This document shows, one piece after another, positions 1-7,142 of a stretch of 15,735 nt of DNA. The notes beneath the pieces were generated by a model. That model was not told the DNA's origin. It did not search any database and saw only the letters and a program-made list of their open reading frames with translations. The first letter of the stretch is position 1, and every line of letters begins with the position of its first letter. The stretch is from Myxococcales bacterium. Its GTDB lineage: Bacteria; Myxococcota; Polyangia; Polyangiales; Polyangiaceae. The position numbers and the translations under genes were made by a program. Where the stretch lies: contig PLXW01000106.1 in assembly GCA_003151595.1 (NCBI GenBank), positions 1 to 15,735 of the forward strand. The letters run 5' to 3'.

Positions 1-97
1 GCCGGTCTGACGCGATAGACCGCGCGGGGAGACCATCGGTTCGCCGGTCTGACCCTCTAGACCGCGCAGGGAGACCGTCGGTTCGCCGGTCTGACCC
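1..97. repeat. 42-bp tandem repeat, about 2.3 copies, entering from the left edge
   Basis: Two full 42-bp units (1-42 and 43-84) and a partial third (from 85) follow one another without spacers. Each full unit carries the perfect inverted arms CGGTCT and AGACCG (3-8/17-22 and 45-50/59-64) around an 8-nt loop. The loops differ between units (gacgcgat against gaccctct) while the arms are identical. The array probably starts left of the window. Function is unknown. There are no unique spacers, so it is not CRISPR. Confidence 0.8.
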
Positions 98-228
98 GCC
101 AGAGTCGTGGGGGTAAACGAGAGGACATCGACCGGATCGCCGAGGAGTCTCTCTCTCTCTTCCGCAGTGGCGGCGCGCGACCCGATCCACTCGACGGACG
201 GTTGCTCTATCTAGATCATCATGTAGAC

Positions 229-248
229 GCGGACGCCTTCGGCGCCGC
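229..248. repeat. 28-bp dispersed hairpin element, copy 1
   Basis: The 28 bp at 222-249 recur exactly at 4577-4604. The core, 229-248, folds as an 8-bp GC stem with one bulged A and a TTC loop (GCGG-a-CGCC-TTC-GGCGCCGC). It lies 36 bp before the thioredoxin start. No T-run follows it on either strand, so a plain intrinsic terminator is not obvious. It could be a REP-like extragenic palindrome or an RNA-processing hairpin. Confidence 0.6.
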
Positions 249-284
249 TAGCGCCACTTCGCCCCGTTCCGTACGCTTCGGGGG

Positions 285-884
285 ATGCTGCGGTCGGTGT
301 TCGTCGCATCGGTGATCGCGCTCCTCGCGCTTCCGCCGTCGCTCGCAGCCGCGCCGAAGAAGAAGGGGCCCACGAAGATCCCGTGGCCGAAAGGGGTCCC
401 GCGCACGACGGCCTCGGCGAGCGCATCGAGCGGTCCGCCGATCGAGGTGAGCGCGACGTCGTTCCTCCAGGAGCTCTCGCCGGACGACTACGCGCGGCGA
501 GTGAAGTTCAATCAGGGGAACGTCGTCGTGCTCGTGATGTGGGCGACGTGGTGCCCGGTCTGTCGCAAGGAGCTCCCGGTACTCGAAGGGCTCGCGCGAC
601 GCTACGTGTCGCGCGGCGTGACGATGATGAGCGTCTCGGTCGACCAAGAAGAAGAGCCGGCGCAGCGCTACCTCCGCGATCACCCCACGTTCATGACTCC
701 GATCTGGGAAGCCCGCGGCGACAACCCCCAGTCGGTCGCGCTCCAGACGCTCGGCGCGCCCCCCTCGACGGCCATTCCGCGCATCCTGATGTTCCACAAG
801 TCGGGCGTGCTCGCGCAGGATCTCCGCGGCGGTTATCCGGAGCTCACGCTGCAGCAAGATCTCGATTCGCTCGCGCGCGAGTGA
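285..884 (+). CDS. Secreted TlpA/ResA-like thioredoxin-fold protein
   Basis: This 199-residue protein has an N-terminal signal sequence (residues 1-23, hydrophobic core VIALLALPPSLAAA). A Pro/Lys/Ser-rich linker follows, then a thioredoxin fold from about residue 53. The segment VVLVMWATWCPVC carries the redox CPVC motif at residues 90-93. The cis-proline-type segment STAIPRILMF has its proline at residue 165. By family knowledge, TlpA/ResA proteins work outside the cytoplasm as thiol-disulfide oxidoreductases, often reducing apocytochromes or helping fold Cys-rich proteins. The neighbouring lipoproteins are rich in cysteine and would be plausible clients, which is inference. A G-run sits directly before the ATG and gives poor Shine-Dalgarno spacing. 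GTG at codon 5 is an alternative start. The stop codon directly abuts the stop of the convergent gene. Confidence 0.9.
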   Translation: MLRSVFVASVIALLALPPSLAAAPKKKGPTKIPWPKGVPRTTASASASSGPPIEVSATSFLQELSPDDYARRVKFNQGNVVVLVMWATWCPVCRKELPVLEGLARRYVSRGVTMMSVSVDQEEEPAQRYLRDHPTFMTPIWEARGDNPQSVALQTLGAPPSTAIPRILMFHKSGVLAQDLRGGYPELTLQQDLDSLARE

Positions 885-2153
885 CTACTTCGGCGGGCGC
901 GACACTCCGCTCGAAGCCTGCGCGTCCCATCCCAGGCCATCGACCACGACCACCGAGTCCTTCAACCCGTCGAACGTGTCCATCACGACGATGCGCATCT
1001 GGAGCTCTTCGCTCGGCGTGACGTCGAAGCTCGCGTGGAGCCATCCGCTGCCGCCGCCGTACACGTACTTGCTCCCGTCGACGGCGAGCACCGTGTCGTC
1101 GGTGCCGACCGCGGCGCCGTCGTAGCCGGTCTGCGCCAGCGCGCCGATGACCCCCTGCGAGGCGTCGCCGCTCATGCCGACGCACTGCTGAAGCCCCGCC
1201 GCCTTGTCTTGCGAGAGGCCGGCCGGGCCCGGGTACGCGGGGCACAGCTGGAAGAAGCCGCTGTTCACCGTCACCGCGAGGCCGTGCCCGTCCTTCGCGA
1301 CGTTCGCGCCGGCGTACGTCTTGCTCGAGACGAGCACGAAGAAGGCGTCGTTCACCGCCGAGCTCCACCACTGGTTGAACTCCGACGAGAAGAACGCGAA
1401 GTCGAAGTGCATCGCGTTCGCGTTGCTCGGGACCTTCACCCACAGCGTGAGCTCGGCCCAATCTTGAACCGACGCGCCGCCGCCCGGCGCGTTGTCGCTG
1501 AGCGCCTGGCAGTCGAGCCCCGTGAGCGGGATGTCGCTGCACGCATCGTTCAAGTGAAAGCCGGTGGGATCGAGCGCCGGCGAGCTTCGCGGATCGGTCG
1601 CGCCCCACGGCCCGTTCGAGAGCCCGAGCATCGTCTTGCCGAGGCGCGCCGCGTTCTTGCCGAAGCTCGAGACGATGTTCACCTGATTCATCTTGGTGGC
1701 CGACGTGAAGATCGTCTGCCCCGACCCGAGCCCTTTCACCTGCCCCCACGCTGCGCGCACGAGCGGATCGAACACGGTGCCGGCGCTGGTCTTCGAGTTC
1801 TGCGCGCAGAGATCGCCTGCGCGCGCGAAGTCGCTCGGTGTGCCGGGCGCTGACGCGGGGATCGTCTCACAGGTGACGACGGGGTCGTCGACCTTGCCGT
1901 CGCAGTCGTTGTCGGCTTCGTCGCCGATGAAGTCGTACGCCTCGGGGTTGATCGTGCCGTCGAAGTCGTTGCAGTCGGCGGGCACTGCGTACCCGTCGTG
2001 ATCGCAGTCGGGACCGCAGATGAACGTCGCGTCGGGCCCGCCGGGACCGGCGTCGGGCGTCGCGGTGAAGCCGCTCGGATTGTGGGAGCCGCACGACGCC
2101 GCGGCAAACGCGCCAACGACGACGAGCGCTCGTGATCGATCACGCGACGGCAT
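885..2153 (-). CDS. Choice-of-anchor L domain lipoprotein with MopE-type metal-binding motif
   Basis: This is a 422-residue predicted lipoprotein. A short signal sequence ends at a lipobox (AAASC, lipidated Cys21). Residues 46-95 hold the Asp/Cys-rich DCDHDGY...DCNDFD...DNDCDG pattern of the MopE-type putative metal-binding repeats common in myxobacterial surface proteins. Residues ~145-412 match the choice-of-anchor L family, with the hallmarks FFSSEFNQWW, NDAFFVLV and the closing MDTFDGLKDSVVVVDGLGW. The role in that family is unknown beyond being exported and sometimes carrying a sorting signal; here the N-terminal lipid would provide anchoring. ATG at 2153 was chosen because it begins the signal peptide, although the frame stays open much further upstream. 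It lies 17 bp after the stop of the preceding gene, so the two are probably co-transcribed. Confidence 0.87.
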   Translation of the reverse strand: MPSRDRSRALVVVGAFAAASCGSHNPSGFTATPDAGPGGPDATFICGPDCDHDGYAVPADCNDFDGTINPEAYDFIGDEADNDCDGKVDDPVVTCETIPASAPGTPSDFARAGDLCAQNSKTSAGTVFDPLVRAAWGQVKGLGSGQTIFTSATKMNQVNIVSSFGKNAARLGKTMLGLSNGPWGATDPRSSPALDPTGFHLNDACSDIPLTGLDCQALSDNAPGGGASVQDWAELTLWVKVPSNANAMHFDFAFFSSEFNQWWSSAVNDAFFVLVSSKTYAGANVAKDGHGLAVTVNSGFFQLCPAYPGPAGLSQDKAAGLQQCVGMSGDASQGVIGALAQTGYDGAAVGTDDTVLAVDGSKYVYGGGSGWLHASFDVTPSEELQMRIVVMDTFDGLKDSVVVVDGLGWDAQASSGVSRPPK

Positions 2154-2170
2154 CTGCTTGTTCGCCCGTC

Positions 2171-4423
2171 TCAGTTGGTCGGTGCGGCGAGTCCGGTCAG
2201 GCCCGCAGGACCGTTCGAGGCTCCGTTCCCGCCCGGTCCACCGGCGAGGGTCGAGCACCCCTTCGCATTCGTGATCTGCGTGGAGCCCCCTTGCGACGCG
2301 ACGCAGATCGAAGGTCCGCCCGTGCCGCCCGCTCCTCCACCGCCGGGTCCACCCGCTCCGCCCGCTGATCCAGGACCGCCGCCGCCGGCGGACACGTTGG
2401 AGCAGCTCCCGTCTTGGCTCCCTCCGGAGCCTTGACCGACGCCGCCGCCCGTTCCTCCGCCTCCACCGGTGCCGGCGCTCCCCCCGTGACCACCCGTGAG
2501 CGTGGCGACCAAGGAGAAGTCGACCGTGATCGTCGAGCTGATCTCGAGGACGCCGAAGCTCCCTCCGCCCCCTCGCCCGCCCGCGCCACCGGTGCCGCCG
2601 CATCCGCCACCGCCACCGCCGCCACCCGCGCCGCTCTGGACGCCCGTGCAATCGGTGCAGAAGAAGTTGGTCCCGCCCGCGCTGCCGCCACCGCCACCGC
2701 CGCCACCGCCGCCACCACCGGGGGAGCCGGTCGCGCCGGATCCAAGGTTGTTGCCGAATGGCGGCAGATAGATCCCGTTCGGATCGAACGAACCGAACTG
2801 GCTCGACGCCGCGACCCCGGCCCCGCCGATGCCGCCGTTGCCGCCGCCGTTGCTCGGAGCGGAGCCCGGCCCCCCCGGCGTCGAATTACCGATCGTGGGG
2901 CACGAGCCTGCGCCTCCTCCGGCGCCACCGCCCGCGTATTGCCCGCCGCCTCCGACACCGAACCCTGGATTGCCCGAGGCGCCAACGATCGTCCCCGAGC
3001 GCGCGTCGCCGCCGGCTCCGCCCGACGTTCCATTCACGCAGCCTCCGCCGCCGGCGCCAGGACTCGCGCCTTGCGCCGAGAACCCGTTCCCCCCCGAGCC
3101 GCCCGTGCCCCCCGGCCCTCCACCGTTGCCCGTCGCACCGTTGCCCGCGTTGATCGTGCAGCCGCGCACGGTGACGCCGCCCGAGGAGTTCAAGATGAAG
3201 ACGCCGATGGAGCTGTTGCCGTCGCCGTTCTGATCGACGCCCGTCGCATCGCTCGCGTAGATCGTGAAGAGCTGCACCTCGGTCGGCAGCGTGAGCGCCG
3301 ACGCCGTGAGCCCGATGGGTCCGCCGCTGTAGATCTCGGTGACGTTGCCGAGCGAGCGCTGCCACTTGTTCGCCGCGTCGTAGCCGCCGTAAATGCTCAC
3401 GCCGTTCGTGAGCGAAATGACCTCGCTGTACTGGCCCTTGCCGACGTAGACGCTCTTCTTGGGGTTCGCGTTCGCTGCGGCGGTGATGCCTTCCGCGATC
3501 GTCGCCATCGGCAACGCCATGGTGCCGGGGTTGTTCGCGAGGCCGGTCAGCTTGTCGACGAAGATGGCCTCGGTGATCATTCCGTCGATACCGTCGCAGT
3601 TCGCGTCGACGAAGCCCATGTCGGGGACGTCGTTGGTCGCGTTCGTGATCGCGCACTCGCAGCCGTCCGATCCGGTGCCGCCGTCGGGCGAGCTCACGAC
3701 CGGCGCGTTCAAGTTGGAGTTCACGTCCACGAAGCCCGCGGTGCACGTCCACGAGCAATCGACGCTCGCCGCGCCGGCTTCGACCGGCACGCCGCCGTCG
3801 ATCGCCGAGCCGGAGCACGCCGTCGCCGCGTTCGCGCGCGAGGGGCACGGAGGCGCCGCATGCGTGCAGTATCCCTTCACCGCATCGCACGACCACAAGC
3901 CGCCGCAGGCGTTCGCGTCGAGCCGGTCGCACACCGAGTCGCCCGGTGAGCACGGGAGCTGCGGCACGCAGTTGAGCGTCGGGTCGCAGTATTCGTTGTT
4001 GGGGCAGGACGTGTCGCTTGGCGCGTGCTCGCATTTGTTCGACGTCGCGTCGCACGTGTCGCTCGTGCAAGGGACGCCGTCGTCGCAGTTCATCGCCTTG
4101 CCGCTCGGCACGCAGAAACCGCCGGCGCACTCGAGGCCGTTGGTCCCTTCGCACAGGTTCGGCGAGGTGCAGTCGGTGTCGTGAACGCACGTCGCCAGGC
4201 CCCCGGAGTCGGTGCCGGGGTTCGGGTTCTGCGCCCCGTCGGCGTTGCCGAGGAGCGATCCGTCGAACGCGCCTCCGCCCAGACCGGCGTCGAGACCGCC
4301 GTCCCCGTTGGCGGCGTAGCCATCGGCCCCTGCCCCGCCCCCTGCACACCCTTGCGCGACGATGGCTGCGATGACCGAGGCGCTCAACGAGAGAAGCCCG
4401 CCGACGAGCACTGATTGACGCAT
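2171..4423 (-). CDS. Cys-rich, beta-helix, glycine-rich (PGRS-like) surface lipoprotein
   Basis: This 750-residue protein begins with a lipoprotein signal (VAQGC, Cys26). A Gly/Asp-rich spacer follows, then a Cys-rich segment (79-227) of the 'CVHDTDC...LCEG...GFCV' and 'DDGVPCTSDTCD' type found in myxobacterial surface proteins. Residues 255-290 contain DANCDGID, a MopE-like element. Residues ~287-425 (ATIAEGITAAANANPKKSVYV, YSEVISLTNGVSIYGGYD) resemble the start of a DUF1565-type parallel beta-helix. From ~424 to 745 it is largely Gly-Gly-X with a 12-Gly run (569-580), broken by short non-Gly strands such as VLEISSTITVDFSLVA (625-640) and by scattered cysteines. ATG at 4423 was chosen over the upstream start at 4522 because it begins the signal peptide and has GGAG 6 bp before it. 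Ligand and function are unknown. It heads a probable two-gene operon. Confidence 0.85.
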   Translation of the reverse strand: MRQSVLVGGLLSLSASVIAAIVAQGCAGGGAGADGYAANGDGGLDAGLGGGAFDGSLLGNADGAQNPNPGTDSGGLATCVHDTDCTSPNLCEGTNGLECAGGFCVPSGKAMNCDDGVPCTSDTCDATSNKCEHAPSDTSCPNNEYCDPTLNCVPQLPCSPGDSVCDRLDANACGGLWSCDAVKGYCTHAAPPCPSRANAATACSGSAIDGGVPVEAGAASVDCSWTCTAGFVDVNSNLNAPVVSSPDGGTGSDGCECAITNATNDVPDMGFVDANCDGIDGMITEAIFVDKLTGLANNPGTMALPMATIAEGITAAANANPKKSVYVGKGQYSEVISLTNGVSIYGGYDAANKWQRSLGNVTEIYSGGPIGLTASALTLPTEVQLFTIYASDATGVDQNGDGNSSIGVFILNSSGGVTVRGCTINAGNGATGNGGGPGGTGGSGGNGFSAQGASPGAGGGGCVNGTSGGAGGDARSGTIVGASGNPGFGVGGGGQYAGGGAGGGAGSCPTIGNSTPGGPGSAPSNGGGNGGIGGAGVAASSQFGSFDPNGIYLPPFGNNLGSGATGSPGGGGGGGGGGGGSAGGTNFFCTDCTGVQSGAGGGGGGGGCGGTGGAGGRGGGGSFGVLEISSTITVDFSLVATLTGGHGGSAGTGGGGGTGGGVGQGSGGSQDGSCSNVSAGGGGPGSAGGAGGPGGGGAGGTGGPSICVASQGGSTQITNAKGCSTLAGGPGGNGASNGPAGLTGLAAPTN
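2684..2722. repeat. CCGCCA/CCACCG trinucleotide-based simple repeat inside the glycine-rich CDS
   Basis: A run of (CCN)n triplets, mostly ccgcca and ccaccg, encodes the longest uninterrupted glycine run of the minus-strand lipoprotein. The period is a multiple of three, so copy-number change would alter length, not reading frame. Confidence 0.6.
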
Positions 4424-4583
4424 TCGAAGCTCCAAGTCTCGAGCGGCCGGGGCACCGGGAATCAGCGGCGCGGGAGCCGTTGCGAGTCGCGAGGAGCTTA
4501 CGCCCGGACAGCAAACGTACACGTCACCAACGCGTCTTGGCTCGACGCTTTGCCGATCTTCGCACGCGCCACGTCGTGTAGAC

Positions 4584-4603
4584 GCGGACGCCTTCGGCGC
4601 CGC
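4584..4603. repeat. 28-bp dispersed hairpin element, copy 2
   Basis: This is the exact second copy of the 28-bp element, spanning 4577-4604, with the same bulged 8-bp stem and TTC loop. It begins about 20 bp past the stop codon of the minus-strand HKD gene, where a 3'-end hairpin would be expected. It is followed by TCTACACGACG, not a U-tract. Confidence 0.6.
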
Positions 4604-4624
4604 TGGAGCGTGACCCTCGCGCGC

Positions 4625-5224
4625 TCAGCGCGTGTCGAGCGGCCGCGGGCACAAGGCGCGGATGGCGCACGCCCCGCATTCGCCTCCGGACCAGATTCGC
4701 TCGAAGCGGGCCTGCGACTCGTCGAGGAACACCTCGTCGTCGGTGAGGATCCCCATCTCGAAATTGCGGCGACCGTCCCCCTTCGCGCCCAGCCCAGCGC
4801 CGGTGAAGTTCGCGCTGCCGAGGTAGAGCGCGCGCCCGTCGACCGCGATCATCTTGAGGTGCACGCGGGGGCATCGGCGCATCTGGAGCGGGCCGCGCGT
4901 GAGGCGCTTCCTCCGCGCGAGCTCGGCGCGAAACGGACCCGAAGGGAGCCCGCCGTGCAAGATGCGGAGCTCCACGCCGCGATCGGCCAGCGTCTCGAAC
5001 GTCTCCAGGATCGACACGTACTTCCCGCGAGCGCGTGCGCGCGTCCCCACCGGCGCCTCGAGGTGCATCTCCTTCAAGTTCGCCGTCGCGATCCACAGCG
5101 AGACGCGCGCGCTGGTCACGTGCGCCTGGATCACGTCTTCGTAGTGCGCGCGATCGGCGATGAGCGTGACGTTGGCCGTGCGACGAATCGAGTCGCGCCG
5201 CGCCGCCTTCACACGTGTGGCCAT
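4625..5224 (-). CDS. Single-HKD phospholipase D-family protein with C-terminal CX2CX5C
   Basis: This is a 199-residue protein without a signal peptide, probably cytoplasmic. It has one complete HKD motif (VHLKMIAVDGRALYLGSANF): His122, Lys124, Asp129, then Gly136-Ser137 and Asn139. Single-HKD members such as Nuc-type endonucleases usually dimerise to form one active site. Substrates in the superfamily include phosphodiesters in lipids and nucleic acids, and the substrate here cannot be told. The basic N-terminus and the absence of a signal peptide lean towards nucleic acid, which is inference. Cys183, Cys186 and Cys192 form CX2CX5C, and Cys118 sits beside the HKD motif, so a Zn or Fe-S site is conceivable. 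The ATG lies one base after the TGA of the PEGA gene (TGAcATG), which implies translational coupling. Confidence 0.85.
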   Translation of the reverse strand: MATRVKAARRDSIRRTANVTLIADRAHYEDVIQAHVTSARVSLWIATANLKEMHLEAPVGTRARARGKYVSILETFETLADRGVELRILHGGLPSGPFRAELARRKRLTRGPLQMRRCPRVHLKMIAVDGRALYLGSANFTGAGLGAKGDGRRNFEMGILTDDEVFLDESQARFERIWSGGECGACAIRALCPRPLDTR

Positions 5225-5225
5225 G

Positions 5226-7028
5226 TCACTCGCCGAACTGCATGCCGATGACGGGGCCGATGAAGACGTCCTTGCCGTTGACGACGTTGATCGGCGTGGT
5301 CGGCGGCGGATACCGCGGATCGTTGAACGACGTCGCCGGCTTCCCCTGAGCCGCGCCGGCGAACTCCGCGAGGAGCAGCGCCCCGAGATAGAACTTCGTG
5401 CCGGGCGTGGAGCCGAGCTCGATCCCCATGTCCATCATGAGCGAAGGCGCGACGTACGTGCCGGTGCCCGGCATTCCCGACTGCGTCCCTTCGATGGAAC
5501 GATTGAAGAATACCCCGTTCATCGAGATCCCACCGGCGATGCCGAACGTGGGCCGGACGATCTGGGTCAGGGGCATGAGCCGCAGGCCGAGCGCAGCGTT
5601 CCCGCCGATGCGGTGGAACTGCCATTGCTCCGTGCGCGGCAGGGGGGAGCCTTGGGGGTTGGAAGGAGTTGGTGCCCCGAACTGCGCGGTGTTCGCGTTC
5701 ACGGCCGCGTCGACCTCGGAGTGATCGTACTTGCCGAGGATCGATCCCTCGATCCCAAGCCAGCCGAAGCTGTACCCGATGCGCACGTTGAGGCCGCCGC
5801 CGAAGATCCCCGAGCCGCTGATGCTGGTATCGGTCGTGTAACCGACCCCCTGGGCGATGTCGTTCGTCGGCGTCGTCGCTTCGAAGGCGCCCACGAAGAG
5901 AAGCTGCGCATAGAGCCCCTTCCCATCGTCGGGCGGCGGCGGCGCGGCAGCGGTGGCCTGCTCGCGCTGGAGCGCGACGTTCTCCACGGTGCGCTCGCCG
6001 TCGTGAACGATGAGGTCCTTCTTGTACTGCGCGAACCCCACGTGCGTGACGAGCAGCGTATGCGGGCCGATCGGCTCGGGCCCTTCGAAGACTCCACGCG
6101 CGACCACCTTGCCGTCGATCGAGATCTCCGAGTCGGCGACGTCGACGTTCACCGCGACGTTCCCTTGCTGCGCGTGGACCTCGAGCGCCTCGTTGTACGT
6201 CCCCTTCTTCGTGACCTCGATCTGCTTCGGCGCGGCGACCATCGTGTCGCCCCTCGCTTCGATGGTGTGAAGCCCCGGCTCGATGTCCGCGCTCCACGGC
6301 GGCGGCCCGACGTCCTTGCCGTCGAGGAGAATCTTCACGGCCGCATCGGGCGGCGTGACCGTCACGTTCACGTGGCCGGTGAGGATCTCCTTCACCAGCG
6401 GCCCGTTCACGGCGATCGTGTCGTGCCCGCGAATCTCGATCTGCTGCGCGATCGGCTCGAAGCCCACCTTCGTGATCTCGACGGCGTGCGAGCCGATGTT
6501 CGCGCGAATGGGCTTCGCCACGGGCGTCGTGCCCATGTCCTTCTTGTCGATCGTCACGTGCGCGTCGACGTCGGTCACGTTGATCGTGATGACGCCGGTG
6601 AGGATCGCGAGCTCTTCGAGCGCGTGCTGCGCGTCGCTCTTCAGCGCCGGCTTCATCTTGTCGCCCCACTTCGCGAGGAGCTGCTCGTAGGCCTCGTATG
6701 CGGACGCCATGTCCTTCATGTCGCGGTACGTCTGGCCGATGTTGCGCTGGATGCTCTCGCGCGGCGAGATGCGGTTGGCTTCGAGGAACGACGCCAGCGC
6801 CTCCTGATAGAGCCCCTCTTTGTAGAGCTTGTTGCCGGCGTCGAAGAATTTCTTGGCCTGCGCGAGCTGCTCTTTCGTCGGCGCGGCCGCGGCAGACGCC
6901 GGCGCCGCGGCAGGCGGCGTCTGCGGCGATTGGGCATAGGACGGTCGCGCTCCTGTCGCGAGCATCAGCCCGGACAGCACGAGACTCGTGATCGAACTGC
7001 GGCGAAGCGCGGTCCTAGGAGGGGCCAT
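5226..7028 (-). CDS. TPR-PEGA repeat protein with C-terminal outer-membrane beta-barrel-like domain
   Basis: This 600-residue exported protein has a signal peptide (1-32, cleavage near SYA-Q) and an Ala/Pro linker. A TPR-like helical segment (about 52-145: AKKFFDAGNKLYKEGLYQEALASFLEAN) follows. Three PEGA-type repeats come next at about 146-215, 219-288 and 290-355; each has the TIDKKDMGTTP or ISIDGK type of strand and the G.H.(V/I) turn. After a Pro-rich linker, residues 371-600 alternate polar and hydrophobic residues with Gly-rich strands and end FIGPVIGMQFGE, like an outer-membrane barrel. PEGA domains are small extracytoplasmic modules, often tied to kinases. This layout is common in Myxococcota, with no established function. 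It lies 114 bp downstream of the Ser/Thr kinase and is coupled to the HKD gene. No clear Shine-Dalgarno precedes the ATG. Confidence 0.85.
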   Translation of the reverse strand: MAPPRTALRRSSITSLVLSGLMLATGARPSYAQSPQTPPAAAPASAAAAPTKEQLAQAKKFFDAGNKLYKEGLYQEALASFLEANRISPRESIQRNIGQTYRDMKDMASAYEAYEQLLAKWGDKMKPALKSDAQHALEELAILTGVITINVTDVDAHVTIDKKDMGTTPVAKPIRANIGSHAVEITKVGFEPIAQQIEIRGHDTIAVNGPLVKEILTGHVNVTVTPPDAAVKILLDGKDVGPPPWSADIEPGLHTIEARGDTMVAAPKQIEVTKKGTYNEALEVHAQQGNVAVNVDVADSEISIDGKVVARGVFEGPEPIGPHTLLVTHVGFAQYKKDLIVHDGERTVENVALQREQATAAAPPPPDDGKGLYAQLLFVGAFEATTPTNDIAQGVGYTTDTSISGSGIFGGGLNVRIGYSFGWLGIEGSILGKYDHSEVDAAVNANTAQFGAPTPSNPQGSPLPRTEQWQFHRIGGNAALGLRLMPLTQIVRPTFGIAGGISMNGVFFNRSIEGTQSGMPGTGTYVAPSLMMDMGIELGSTPGTKFYLGALLLAEFAGAAQGKPATSFNDPRYPPPTTPINVVNGKDVFIGPVIGMQFGE

Positions 7029-7047
7029 GGGTAACTTCGAATCGTAC

Positions 7048-7069
7048 GCTCACGCGAGCACGAGTGAGC
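7048..7069. promoter_or_regulatory. Inverted repeat upstream of the TPR-PEGA gene, possible operator
   Basis: GCTCAC and GTGAGC (7048-7053 and 7064-7069) form a perfect 6-bp dyad with a 10-bp spacer, 20 bp upstream of the PEGA ATG. It could be an operator or a leader hairpin. No protein can be assigned, and short dyads arise by chance in such GC-rich DNA. Confidence 0.3.
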
Positions 7070-7142
7070 AACGTTTCCGTGCGAGGTGATGGCCGCCCGC
7101 GGACGAACGCGCCTACCTACTCATTACGCGCTCGTGTGTGGG

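Noticed and set aside
1..97. CRISPR array
   Set aside because: Units are contiguous 42-bp repeats with no unique spacers and only about two copies.
219..857. Minus-strand open frame opposite the thioredoxin
   Set aside because: It has a shadow composition rich in Arg, and the plus strand has the CPVC thioredoxin motif and signal peptide.
2154..2651. Upstream extension of the choice-of-anchor L gene to 2651
   Set aside because: It overlaps the well-supported glycine-rich gene in another frame and is Arg-rich shadow sequence. The lipoprotein signal begins at 2153.
2414..3949. Long plus-strand open frame (511 codons) opposite the glycine-rich lipoprotein
   Set aside because: Its product is an Ala/Arg-rich sequence with no domain, and it mirrors the minus-strand gene, which has a lipobox and Cys-rich motifs. 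High GC makes antisense frames stay open.
5160..7034. Plus-strand open frame of 624 codons opposite the PEGA gene
   Set aside because: It is Arg/Asp/His-rich without motifs, while the minus strand has a signal peptide, TPR and three PEGA repeats.
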